Assembly: GCF_002885975.1 (NCBI RefSeq)
Contig: NZ_POSP01000003.1
Coordinates: 434,001-498,000 of the forward strand
Direction: 5' to 3'
Source of the DNA: Paucibacter aquatile
Lineage (GTDB): Bacteria > Pseudomonadota > Gammaproteobacteria > Burkholderiales > Burkholderiaceae_C
Length of the DNA: 64,000 nucleotides
This document shows, piece after piece, positions 1 to 9,200 of this stretch; the first letter of the stretch is position 1, and the number at the start of each line of letters is the position of its first letter. The notes below the pieces were generated by a model. The model did not search any database. It saw nothing but the letters and a program-made list of their open reading frames with translations, and had not been told where the DNA came from. Made by a program: the position numbers and the translations under genes.

Positions 1-1
1 C

Positions 2-3000
2 ACCGCCCAGGTCGCGGTGCTGAACAGTGCCCAGGTCAGCGGCTTGCGCACCGATCAGATCGCCAAGATCGCCAGCGACGACCTGCAAGCCCTGAACAGC
101 GCCGCCCTGCGCGCGCTCAGCAGCGAGCAGCTCGCCGCCCTGGGTTCCGAGCAACTGGCCTTGCTGAGCAGCCAGCAGATCAACGCCCTGACCTCGGCGC
201 AGATTCAAAGCCTGGCCAGCGAGGACCTGAACGCCTTCACCAGCGCCCAGTTCCGGGCCATGAACTCGGCGCAGATCGCGGCCCTCTCGAGTGATCAGAT
301 ACGCAGCCTGCAGACCGAAGACCTGGCGGCCATCAGCACGACCGGATTGCGCGGCTTGAGCGCCGAGCAGCTGGCGGCCTTGGGCACCGAACACATCGTG
401 GCCCTGAGCAGCAGCCAGGCCGCCATGCTGAACAGCGCCCAGGTGGCCGGCCTGCGCACGGATCAGATCGCGCGCCTGGAGAGCGACGATCTGCGTGCCC
501 TGAACAGCGGCGCCCTGCGTGCCCTGAACAGCGATCAGCTGCGCGCGCTGGGCTCGGACCAATGGGCCGTGCTCACCACGGCCCAGGTCAATGCCCTGAC
601 GCCCAGCCAGCTGCAAAGCCTGGGCAGCGAAGACCTCAATGCCCTGAGCACGGCCCAGTTCCGCGTCATCGGCTCGGCACAGATCGCCGCCCTGGGCAGC
701 GACCAGCTGCGCAGCCTGCAAAGCGAGGATCTCGCCGCCATCGGCAGCACCGGCCTGCGCGGTCTCAGCGCCGCACAGCTGGGCGCCCTGGGCACCGAGC
801 AGATCGTGGCCATGAGCAGCAGCCAGTTCGCGGCCCTGAACAGCGCCCAGATCCAGGGCCTGCGCACCGACCAGCTGGTGGCCATGCAGAGCGAGGACCT
901 GCGCGCGCTCAGCTCAGCCGCCATCCGAGCCCTGAGCAGCGAGCAGTTCCAGGCCCTGGGCTCGGACCAGATCGCCGCCCTCACCACCGCCCAGATTGCC
1001 GCCCTCAGCACGGCGCCGGCCAACCAGCTGGCCACGCTGAGCAGCGATGAAATCCGCGCCCTCAGCACCGCCCAGGTGGCGGCCCTGAACAGCGCCCAGA
1101 TCCAGGGCCTGAGCAGCGAGCAGATCGCCGCCATGGCCACCGACGATCTGCAGGCCCTCAACCTGAATGCGATCAAGGCCTTGGCCAGCGATCGCCTGGC
1201 CGCGCTCGGCAGCGAGCAATGGGCCGCGCTCAGCACCGCCCAGGTCAACGCCCTGAGCAGCAGCCAGGTGCAAAGCCTGGCCACCGAGGACCTGAATGCG
1301 CTGACCAGCCTGCAGTTCCGCGCCCTCAACTCCGGCCAGCTGGGCGCATTGCGCAGCGACCAGATCCAGGCCCTGGCCACCGAAGATTTGGCCGCCCTCA
1401 GCACGGCGGCCTGGAAGGGTTTGGCCGCCGACCAGCTGGCCGTGCTGAGCAGCGAGCAGATCATCGCCCTCAGCACCGCCCAAGCGGCCGCCCTCAACAG
1501 CGCCCAGATCGCGGGCCTGCGCACCGATCAACTGGCCCGCATGGCCACCGACGACCTGGCGGCGCTCAACAGCGCCGCCCTGCGCGCGCTCAGCTCCGAT
1601 CAACTGCGCGCCCTGGGCTCGGATCAGTTCGCGGCCCTGGGTACGCAGCAGGTCAACAGCCTGACTGCGGCGCAAATCCAGAGCCTGGGCAGCGAGGACC
1701 TGAACGCGCTGAGCAGCAGCCAGTTCCGCGCCCTCAACTCCTCGCAGATCGCCCTGATCCTGACCGAGCAGATCCGCACCCTGAGCACCGAGGACCTGGC
1801 CGCCATCAGCACCACCGGCTTGCGCGGCCTGAGCGCCGCGCAGCTCGGTGTGCTCGGCAGCGATCAGCTGATCGCGCTCACCACCGCCCAGGTGGCGGCC
1901 CTCAACAGCGTCCAGGTCGCGGGGCTGCAAGCGAGCCAGATGGCCAAGCTGGCCACCGACGATCTGCAGGCCTTTAACAGCGGCGCCTTGCGCGCACTGA
2001 GCAGCGAGCAGCTGGCGGCCCTGAGCAGCGAGCAATGGATGGCGCTCAGCACCAACCAGATCAACAACCTGACCGCGGCCCAGGTGCAAAGCCTGTCCAG
2101 CGAAGATCTCAACGCCCTCAGCACCGCCCAGTTCCGGGCCCTGAGCTCGGCCCAGATCGCCCTGATCCTGACCGAACAGATCCGCACGCTCAGCACCGAA
2201 GACCTGGCCGCCATCAGCACAGCCGGGCTCAAGGGTTTGAGCGCCGGTCAGCTCGGTGTGCTGGGCACAGACCAGTTGGTGGCCCTGAGCACGGCCCAGG
2301 TCAACGCCCTGAACAGCAGCCAGGTGCAGGGCCTGCGCACCGATCAGTTGGCCAAGCTGGCCAGCGACGACCTGCAAGCCCTGAACAGCAGCGCCCTGCG
2401 CGCCCTGAGCAGCGAGCAGTTGGCCGCCTTGAGCAGCGAGCAGTGGGCGGCACTGGGCACCGCCCAGGTCAACAGCCTGAGCTCCAGCCAGATCCAGAGC
2501 CTGGCCAGCGAGGACCTCAACGCCCTGAGCACAGCCCAGTTCGCGGCCCTGAGTTCGACCCAGGTTTCGGCCCTGCTCAGCGACCAGCTGCGCAGCCTGC
2601 AAAGCGAAGACCTGGCGGCCATCGGCAGCGCTGGGCTGAGGGGCCTGAGCTCCAGCCAGCTCGGCGCCCTGGGCACCGAGCAGATCGTGGCGCTGAGCAC
2701 GGCCCAGGTGGCAGCGCTGAACAGCGCCCAGATCGCCGGTCTGCGCACCGACCAGATCGCCAAGCTCGCCAGCGATGACTTGCAAGCCCTCAACAGCGGC
2801 GCCCTGCGGGCCCTCAGCACCGATCAGATCGCGGCCCTGGGCTCCGATCAGCTGGCTGCGCTGAGCACGGCCCAGGTGAACGCGCTGACCTCGAGCCAGA
2901 TGCAAGGCTTGCGCAGCGAGGACCTGAATGCGCTGACCACCACCCAGTTCGCCGCCCTGAGCAGCGGCCAACTGGCTGCCCTGGGCAGCGACCAGTTGCG

Positions 3001-5779
3001 CCTGCTCAACACCGAAGACCTGGCCGCCATCGGTACGGCCGGGCTGCGCGGTCTGAGTGCCGCCACACTCGGAGCCTTGGGTACCGAAGCCACGGTGGCC
3101 CTGAGCAGCAGCCAGTTCGCCGCCTTGAGCAGCAGCCAGGTGAGCGGACTGGGCAGCGACCAGATGCGCACGCTGCAGACCGAAGACCTGCGCGCCCTCA
3201 GCAGCAGCGCCCTGCGCGCCCTCAGCACCGACCAGCTGGCGGCCCTGGGCTCCGAGCAATGGCGTGCCCTGGGCACGCAGCAGCTCAACAGCTTGCAGAC
3301 CCACCAGATCCAGGGCCTGCGCAGCGAAGACCTCAATGCCTGGACCAGCGAGCAGTTCCAGGCCATCGCCTCGACCCAGCTGGCCGCCTTGCAAAGCGAC
3401 CAGCTGCGCAGCCTCAGCAGCGAGGCCTTGAGCACGATCGGCACGGCCGGCTTGCGAGGCTTCAGCGCCGACCAGATCGGCGCGCTGCGCACCGATCAGA
3501 TCGTGGCCCTGAGTACAGCCCAGAGTGCGGCCCTGAGCAGCGCCCAGGTCAGCGGGCTGAACACCGAACAGATCAGCAAGCTGCAAACCGAGGACCTGCG
3601 TGCCCTCAACACCAGCGCCTTGCGGGCCCTGGACAGCGAGCAGCTGGCGGCTCTGAGCTCGGAGCAGATCCAGGCCCTGAGCACGGCCCAGGTCAATGCC
3701 CTGACCCTGGAGCAGTTCCAGAGCCTGGGCAGCGATGACCTCAATGCCCTGACCAGCACCCAGTTCAGCGGCCTGAACTCGGCCCAGATCGGCGCACTCG
3801 GCAGCGACCAGCTGCGCACCCTGAGCACCGAGGACTTCGCCGCCATCAGCACGGCGGGCTTCCGCGGCCTGGATGCCGGCGACATCGCCGCCCTGGGCAC
3901 GGATCAGATCGTGGCCCTGAGCACCGCTCAGGCCGCCACCCTGACCGCCGCCCAGGCCGAAGGCCTGCGCACGGACCAAATCGCCAAGCTGCAGTCCGAC
4001 GATCTGCAAGCCCTGTCCACCGCTGCCATCCGCGCCCTGGACAGCGAGCAGTTCACCGCCCTCAGCTCCGAGCAGCTGACCCGTCTCACCAACGCCCAGT
4101 TCGCCGTGCTGACAGCCGCCCAGGTGCGCACCATCAGCACTGAAGAGCTGCGCAGCCTGAACACCGAGCAGGTCCGTGGATTCACCTCGGCCCAGATCGA
4201 GGGCTTCAGCACCGAGATGGTGGCCAGCCTGAGCACCGAGCATGTCGGCGCCCTGAGCATCTTCGCCCTGCGCGGCATGAGCAGCGAACAGCTCAATGCC
4301 TTGCAAAGCGACCAGATCGCGGCCCTCAGCCGGCTGCAGGTGGGTGCACTCACCACGGCACAGGTCCAGAGCTGGAGCACCGAGGACATCCGCGCTCTGA
4401 ACAGCAGCCAGGTCTATGCCATGGGCTCGGCCCAGCTGGGTGCACTCAGCACGGATCAGCTTCTGCAGTTCTCGACCGAGGATCTGGCCGCCATCAGCAC
4501 CGGTTCTCTGCGAGGGCTGAGCGCAGAAGACTTCACCGCCCTGGGTTCGGACCAGCTGCGGGCCCTGAGCAGCGGCCAGTTCGCGGCCCTGAGCAGCAGC
4601 CAGGTGGCCGGCATCGAGGCGGCCGATATGGCGCGGCTGCAAACCGAAGACCTGCGGGCCCTGAGCACCCAGGTGGTTCAGCAGCTGAGCAGCGAGCAAT
4701 TCGCCGCCCTCAACACCGAGCACCTGAGCGCCCTGTCCACGCAGCAGATCCTGGCCTTGAGCACCGAGCACATCAGCAGCTTCAGCAGCGAGGACATCCA
4801 GGCCCTGAGCAGCCAGCAGATCGCCGCCTTCAGCTCACGTCAGCTGGGCAGCTTCAGCACCGAGCAGATCATCTCCCTGAGCACCGACGACATCAAGGCC
4901 TTCACCACCGAGCAGATGCACGGACTGACGACCGAGCAGATCCATGCCTTCACCACCGACCAGATCCCGGGATTCGAACCCGAGGACCTGGCCTCGCTGA
5001 ACATGACCCAGGTGCTGGCCTTCAGCGACGCTGCGGCCAATGTGTTCAGTGCCGAACAGCTGGAAGGCCTGTACCTGGCCACGCCCATCGTGCTGGACCT
5101 GGATGGCAACGGCGTCAGCACCGTGGCCGCCGCGCAGGGCGCGCAGTTCGATATGTTCGGCACCGGCCATGCCCACCAATGGGGTTGGGTGGCACCGCAA
5201 GATGGCCTGCTGGTCATGGACCGCAACGGTGACGGCCAGATCAACAGCGGCCGCGAGCTGTTCGGCAGCGGCACGCTGCTGGCCAATGGCCAACGCGCCA
5301 GCAACGGCTTTGCCGCCATGGCCGAGCTCGACCTCAACCGCGACGGCCGTCTGGACGCCCTCGACGCCGGCTTCCAGGACCTCAAGGTCTGGGTCGACGG
5401 CAACGGCGATGGCCGCACCGACGCCGGCGAGCTGCGCTCCTTGCAGGAACTGGGCATTCGCGACTTCAACCTGCAAGCCCAGCAAGGCAACAGCCTGGAT
5501 CAGGGCAATCTGCTCGGCCTGGTCGCGGACTACCGCACCGAGGATGGGCAGAACCATGCCCTGGTCGATGTCTGGTTTGCCCGCGACCGTGGCGGCGACA
5601 GCGCCGGCCCGGCCGCCAGCATGCCGGCCCTGGGTGAGCTGCTGAGCGGCCCCAGCGCGTCCTTGCTGGCCCCATCCGCACAGGACCAGCAGGTGTCGGC
5701 TGCGCAAGGCGCGCATGCCCTGGCGGCCTTGCGTCGTTCTTGGCTGGACGACGACAGCCTGCCACCTCCCCTGATCTGA
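2..5779 (+). CDS. Giant octapeptide-repeat exoprotein with C-terminal EF-hand-like domain (5' end outside window)
   Basis: The reading frame is open from base 2, so the gene begins upstream of the window; the GTG at 17 lies inside a repeat and is not a credible start. Almost the whole visible product is octads such as LNSAQVSG, LRTDQIAK and LASEDLNA, in supermodules of 17. From about nt 5069 a unique C-terminal domain begins (LYLATPIVLDLDGNG). It carries several Asp-rich calcium-binding loops (DLDGNGVST, DRNGDGQINSGRE, DLNRDGRLDALD, DGNGDGRTDAGE), a type known at the C-terminus of large type I-secreted proteobacterial proteins. The end (DDDSLPPPLI) resembles that of the next gene (DDDELQRMNPLI), so the two are tandem paralogues. 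No enzymatic domain is visible. A secreted surface or matrix protein is the likely role, probably exported by the type I system at 29480-34753. Function is inferred; I do not recognise a named family for the repeat. Confidence 0.85.
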   Translation, partial: TAQVAVLNSAQVSGLRTDQIAKIASDDLQALNSAALRALSSEQLAALGSEQLALLSSQQINALTSAQIQSLASEDLNAFTSAQFRAMNSAQIAALSSDQIRSLQTEDLAAISTTGLRGLSAEQLAALGTEHIVALSSSQAAMLNSAQVAGLRTDQIARLESDDLRALNSGALRALNSDQLRALGSDQWAVLTTAQVNALTPSQLQSLGSEDLNALSTAQFRVIGSAQIAALGSDQLRSLQSEDLAAIGSTGLRGLSAAQLGALGTEQIVAMSSSQFAALNSAQIQGLRTDQLVAMQSEDLRALSSAAIRALSSEQFQALGSDQIAALTTAQIAALSTAPANQLATLSSDEIRALSTAQVAALNSAQIQGLSSEQIAAMATDDLQALNLNAIKALASDRLAALGSEQWAALSTAQVNALSSSQVQSLATEDLNALTSLQFRALNSGQLGALRSDQIQALATEDLAALSTAAWKGLAADQLAVLSSEQIIALSTAQAAALNSAQIAGLRTDQLARMATDDLAALNSAALRALSSDQLRALGSDQFAALGTQQVNSLTAAQIQSLGSEDLNALSSSQFRALNSSQIALILTEQIRTLSTEDLAAISTTGLRGLSAAQLGVLGSDQLIALTTAQVAALNSVQVAGLQASQMAKLATDDLQAFNSGALRALSSEQLAALSSEQWMALSTNQINNLTAAQVQSLSSEDLNALSTAQFRALSSAQIALILTEQIRTLSTEDLAAISTAGLKGLSAGQLGVLGTDQLVALSTAQVNALNSSQVQGLRTDQLAKLASDDLQALNSSALRALSSEQLAALSSEQWAALGTAQVNSLSSSQIQSLASEDLNALSTAQFAALSSTQVSALLSDQLRSLQSEDLAAIGSAGLRGLSSSQLGALGTEQIVALSTAQVAALNSAQIAGLRTDQIAKLASDDLQALNSGALRALSTDQIAALGSDQLAALSTAQVNALTSSQMQGLRSEDLNALTTTQFAALSSGQLAALGSDQLRLLNTEDLAAIGTAGLRGLSAATLGALGTEATVALSSSQFAALSSSQVSGLGSDQMRTLQTEDLRALSSSALRALSTDQLAALGSEQWRALGTQQLNSLQTHQIQGLRSEDLNAWTSEQFQAIASTQLAALQSDQLRSLSSEALSTIGTAGLRGFSADQIGALRTDQIVALSTAQSAALSSAQVSGLNTEQISKLQTEDLRALNTSALRALDSEQLAALSSEQIQALSTAQVNALTLEQFQSLGSDDLNALTSTQFSGLNSAQIGALGSDQLRTLSTEDFAAISTAGFRGLDAGDIAALGTDQIVALSTAQAATLTAAQAEGLRTDQIAKLQSDDLQALSTAAIRALDSEQFTALSSEQLTRLTNAQFAVLTAAQVRTISTEELRSLNTEQVRGFTSAQIEGFSTEMVASLSTEHVGALSIFALRGMSSEQLNALQSDQIAALSRLQVGALTTAQVQSWSTEDIRALNSSQVYAMGSAQLGALSTDQLLQFSTEDLAAISTGSLRGLSAEDFTALGSDQLRALSSGQFAALSSSQVAGIEAADMARLQTEDLRALSTQVVQQLSSEQFAALNTEHLSALSTQQILALSTEHISSFSSEDIQALSSQQIAAFSSRQLGSFSTEQIISLSTDDIKAFTTEQMHGLTTEQIHAFTTDQIPGFEPEDLASLNMTQVLAFSDAAANVFSAEQLEGLYLATPIVLDLDGNGVSTVAAAQGAQFDMFGTGHAHQWGWVAPQDGLLVMDRNGDGQINSGRELFGSGTLLANGQRASNGFAAMAELDLNRDGRLDALDAGFQDLKVWVDGNGDGRTDAGELRSLQELGIRDFNLQAQQGNSLDQGNLLGLVADYRTEDGQNHALVDVWFARDRGGDSAGPAASMPALGELLSGPSASLLAPSAQDQQVSAAQGAHALAALRRSWLDDDSLPPPLI
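20..5068 (+). repeat. Octapeptide repeat array, paralogue 1 (17-octad supermodules)
   Basis: The translated stretch divides into about 210 octads in one register. Order is periodic every 17 octads: for example the xxDDLQA, xxEDLNA, xTEDLAA and xxTGLRG variants recur at fixed places. The span is 1683 residues, which is 210 octads plus 3 residues. The extra three sit in one irregular 11-residue unit (LSTAPANQLAT, near nt 1008-1040). At DNA level the supermodules have diverged from each other more than in the second gene, suggesting an older or less recently homogenised array. Confidence 0.85.
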
Positions 5780-5822
5780 GGGCCCCGCGATGCAAGCTCG
5801 ACCCCACCCTCCCTTCATCAAT

Positions 5823-5850
5823 GCCACGGCATCGCTTCGGCCGCCGTGGC
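5823..5850 (+). terminator. Possible terminator hairpin after first giant gene
   Basis: GCCACGGC at 5823-5830 pairs perfectly with GCCGTGGC at 5843-5850 around a 12-nt loop, 44 bp past the stop codon. There is no T-tract after it, so it may be a transcript-stabilising hairpin or a weak terminator. Confidence 0.35.
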
Positions 5851-6203
5851 AGGCAGAAATGCGCAGGCAATCGGCTTGTTATGCCCGATTCGGCCGGCTC
5901 AAGTTCCGGAAAACTCTGACCAGGGAGCCAAAAGCATGAAAAGCCAGGTTTCAGGCCGGGATGAGCACCGCCGCATGCGCGGGGGTGCTTGCTCAAGTTT
6001 GGTCCAGCAACGTCGAAATCCCACGGAAGCGGAAGGAGAGCATGGCGGCCTGCGCAAGCCCGCCCTGATCTCCGGCCACCCAGGAAGCCGACGACACAAG
6101 CGCAGTGTGGATGCGCACACCCCCCCGCCCGGCGGCGGCGTTCACGCCCCAGTCCGAGCACGTAATTGCTGAAGCAAGGCCAGTTTTAGCCCAGCGAATC
6201 ATC

Positions 6204-6234
6204 GGTTCCAGATGCCCGATCCGGCCCTGGAACC
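6204..6234 (+). promoter_or_regulatory. Inverted repeat in the leader of the second giant gene
   Basis: GGTTCCAG (6204-6211) and CTGGAACC (6227-6234) are perfect reverse complements separated by 15 nt, ending 24 bp before the ATG at 6259. The loop carries the ATGCCCGATCCGGCC motif seen also at 5881-5895. It could be an mRNA leader hairpin controlling translation or an operator; no regulator can be named. Confidence 0.35.
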
Positions 6235-6258
6235 AGGAACATACCAAGTGAGCTCATC

Positions 6259-9200
6259 ATGACGACACTGATCCCCGGCTACTCGACAGAGCAGATTGCA
6301 GGCCTGTCCACGCGCACGCTGTCCCGCCTCACCTCCGAAGACTGGGCGGCATTCAGCAGCGACCAGATCATTGCGCTGACGACCCGTCAATTCGCCTCGC
6401 TGGGCACTTTGGCGCTCGCGTCCTTGAGCTCCGACCAGGTGGCCTTCTTCCAGACCGACGATTTGCGGGTCTTGAGCAGCGCGGCGATCCGCCAGCTCAG
6501 CACCGACAAGCTGGCGGCCTGGAACTCCGACCAGTTCGGCGCCCTGACCACCGCCCAGGTCAATGCCCTGACGGCGAGCCAGGTCCAGGGCTTGGGCAGC
6601 GACGACTTGAACGCGCTGAACTCGGCACAGTTCCGGGCCATGAGCTCGACCCAGGTGGCGGCCATCACCACCGATCAGCTCAAGACCATGACCACGGAGG
6701 ATGTCTCTGCGATTGGCACCTCCGGCCTGCGCGGCCTGAGCGCCGGGCAGCTGGGGGCCCTGACCACCGATCAAATCGTCTCGCTGACCACCCAGCAAGC
6801 GGCGGGCTTGAACAGCACCCAGGTCTCGGGCCTGAGCACCGAGCAGCTGTCCAAACTGGCCACCGACGATCTGCAGGCGCTGAACACCAGCGCCTTGCGC
6901 AATCTGACGACCGAGCAGCTCGGCGCCCTGGCCTCTGACCAGATCGGCGCCCTGACCACCGCGCAAGTCAATGCACTGACCGCCGGCCAGATCCAGGGCC
7001 TCTCCAGCGATGACCTGAACGCCTTCACCACGGCGCAGTTCCGCGGCATGAGTTCGACCCAGGTCGGCGCCATCAGCACCGACCAGATCAAGACCTTGAC
7101 CACCGAGGACTTTGCCGCCATCAGCACCAGCGGCCTGCGCGGCCTGAGCGCTGGTCAAGTGGGCGCCCTGACGACCGACCAGATCGTCGCCCTGACCACC
7201 CAACAAGCGGCCGCCCTGAACAGCAGTCAGGTCGCCGGCCTGGGCACCGAGCAGGTGTCCAAGCTCGCCACCGATGATCTGCAAGCCATCAACTCGGCGG
7301 CACTGCGCAATCTCAGCACCGACCAGCTCGGCGCGCTCGCCTCGGACCAACTGGGCGCCCTGACCACTGCGCAAGTCAATGCACTGACCGCCGGCCAGAT
7401 CCAGGGCCTGTCCAGCGATGACCTGAACGCCTTCACCACCGCCCAGTTCCGCGCCATGAGTTCGGGCCAGGTGGCTGCCATCTCGACGGACCAGGTCAAG
7501 ACATTGACCACCGAGGACTTTGCCGCCATCGGCACGGGTGGCCTGCGTGGCCTGACGGCCGGCCAGGTCGGCGTGCTGACCACCGACCAGATCGTCGCCC
7601 TGACCACCCAGCAAGCCGCCGCCCTGAACAGCGTGCAGGTCGCGGGCTTCAGCACCGAGCAAGTCTCCAAGCTGGCCACCGAGGACCTGCAAGCCATCAA
7701 CACCAGCGCCCTGCGCAACCTCAACAGCGATCAGCTCGGTGCCTTGGCATCCGACCAGCTCGGCGCCCTGACCACCGCGCAAGTCAATGCACTGACGGCC
7801 GGCCAGATCCAAGGCCTGTCCAGCGATGACCTGAACGCCTTCACCACCGCCCAGTTCCGCGCCATGAGCTCGGCCCAGGTCGGCGCCATCAGCACCGACC
7901 AGATCAAGACCCTGACCACCGAGGACCTGGCGTCCATCGGCACGGGTGGCCTGCGTGGCCTGACGGCCGGCCAGGTCGGCGCCCTGACCACCGACCAGAT
8001 CGTCGCCCTGACCACCCAGCAAGCCGCCACGCTCAACAGCGTGCAGATCGCCGGCCTGGGCACGGAACAAGTCTCCAAGCTGGCCACCGATGACTTGCAA
8101 GCCATCAACACCAGCGCCCTGCGCAATCTGACGACCGAGCAGCTCGGTGCCCTGGCCTCTGACCAGATTGGCGCCCTGACCACCGCCCAAGTCAATGCGC
8201 TGACCGCGGGCCAGATCCAAGGTCTGTCCAGTGACGACCTCAATGCGCTGACCACGGCACAGTTCCGCGCCATCAGCTCGACGCAAGTCGGCGCCATCAG
8301 CACCGACCAGATCAAGACCCTGACCACCGAGGATGTCGCGGCCATCGGTACCAGCGGCCTGCGTGGCCTGAGCGCCGGCCAGGTCGGCGCGCTGACCACC
8401 GACCAGATCGTCGCCCTGACGACCCAGCAAACCGCCGCCCTGAACAGCGTGCAGATTGCCGGCCTGGGCACGGAGCAAGTCTCCAAGCTGGCCACCGATG
8501 ACCTGCAAGCCATCAACACCAGCGCCCTGCGCAACCTCAACAGCGACCAGCTCGGTGCCCTGGCATCCGACCAGCTCGGCGCCCTGACCACCGCGCAAGT
8601 CAACGCACTGACGGCCGGCCAGATCCAAGGCCTGTCCAGCGATGACCTGAACGCCTTCACCACCGCGCAGTTCCGCGCCATGAGCTCGACGCAAGTTGGC
8701 GCGATCAGCACCGACCAGGTCAAGACCCTGACCACCGAGGACTTCGCCGCCATCGGCACCGGCGGCCTGCGGGGCCTGACCGCGGGCCAAGTGGGTGTGC
8801 TGACGACCGACCAGATCGTGGCCCTGACCACGGCCCAGGCCGCGGCGCTCAACAGCGTGCAGATTGCCGGCCTGGGCACGGAGCAAGTCTCCAAGCTGGC
8901 CACCGATGACCTGCAAGCCATCAACACCAGCGCCCTGCGCAACCTCAACAGCGATCAGCTCGGTGCCCTGGCCTCCGACCAGCTCGGCGCCCTGACCACG
9001 GCGCAGGTCAATGCACTCACGGCCGGCCAGATCCAAGGCCTGTCCAGCGACGACCTGAACGCCTTCACCACCGCGCAGTTCCGCGCCATGAGCTCGGCCC
9101 AGGTCGGCGCCATCAGCACCGACCAGATCAAGACCCTGACCACCGAGGACCTGGCGTCCATCGGCACGGGTGGCCTGCGTGGCCTGACGGCCGGCCAGGT

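Larger units (their letters stand above)
5780..6258. other. Intergenic region between the two giant genes, with repeated motif
   Basis: This 479-bp gap holds no convincing gene. Visible structure: a perfect 8-bp-stem hairpin at 5823-5850, a TTCCGGAA palindrome at 5904-5911, a hairpin just before the next gene (6204-6234), and a 15-bp motif, ATGCCCGAT[T/C]CGGCC, present at 5881-5895 and again at 6212-6226 with one mismatch. A CCCCCCC run lies near 6120. It is the natural place for the promoter of the second giant gene, but I cannot pick a confident -35/-10 pair. Confidence 0.5.

Noticed and set aside
914..4771. Long minus-strand open frame opposite the first giant gene
   Set aside because: Same repeat artefact as above; composition is Gln/Gly/Ala repeats mirroring the sense strand.
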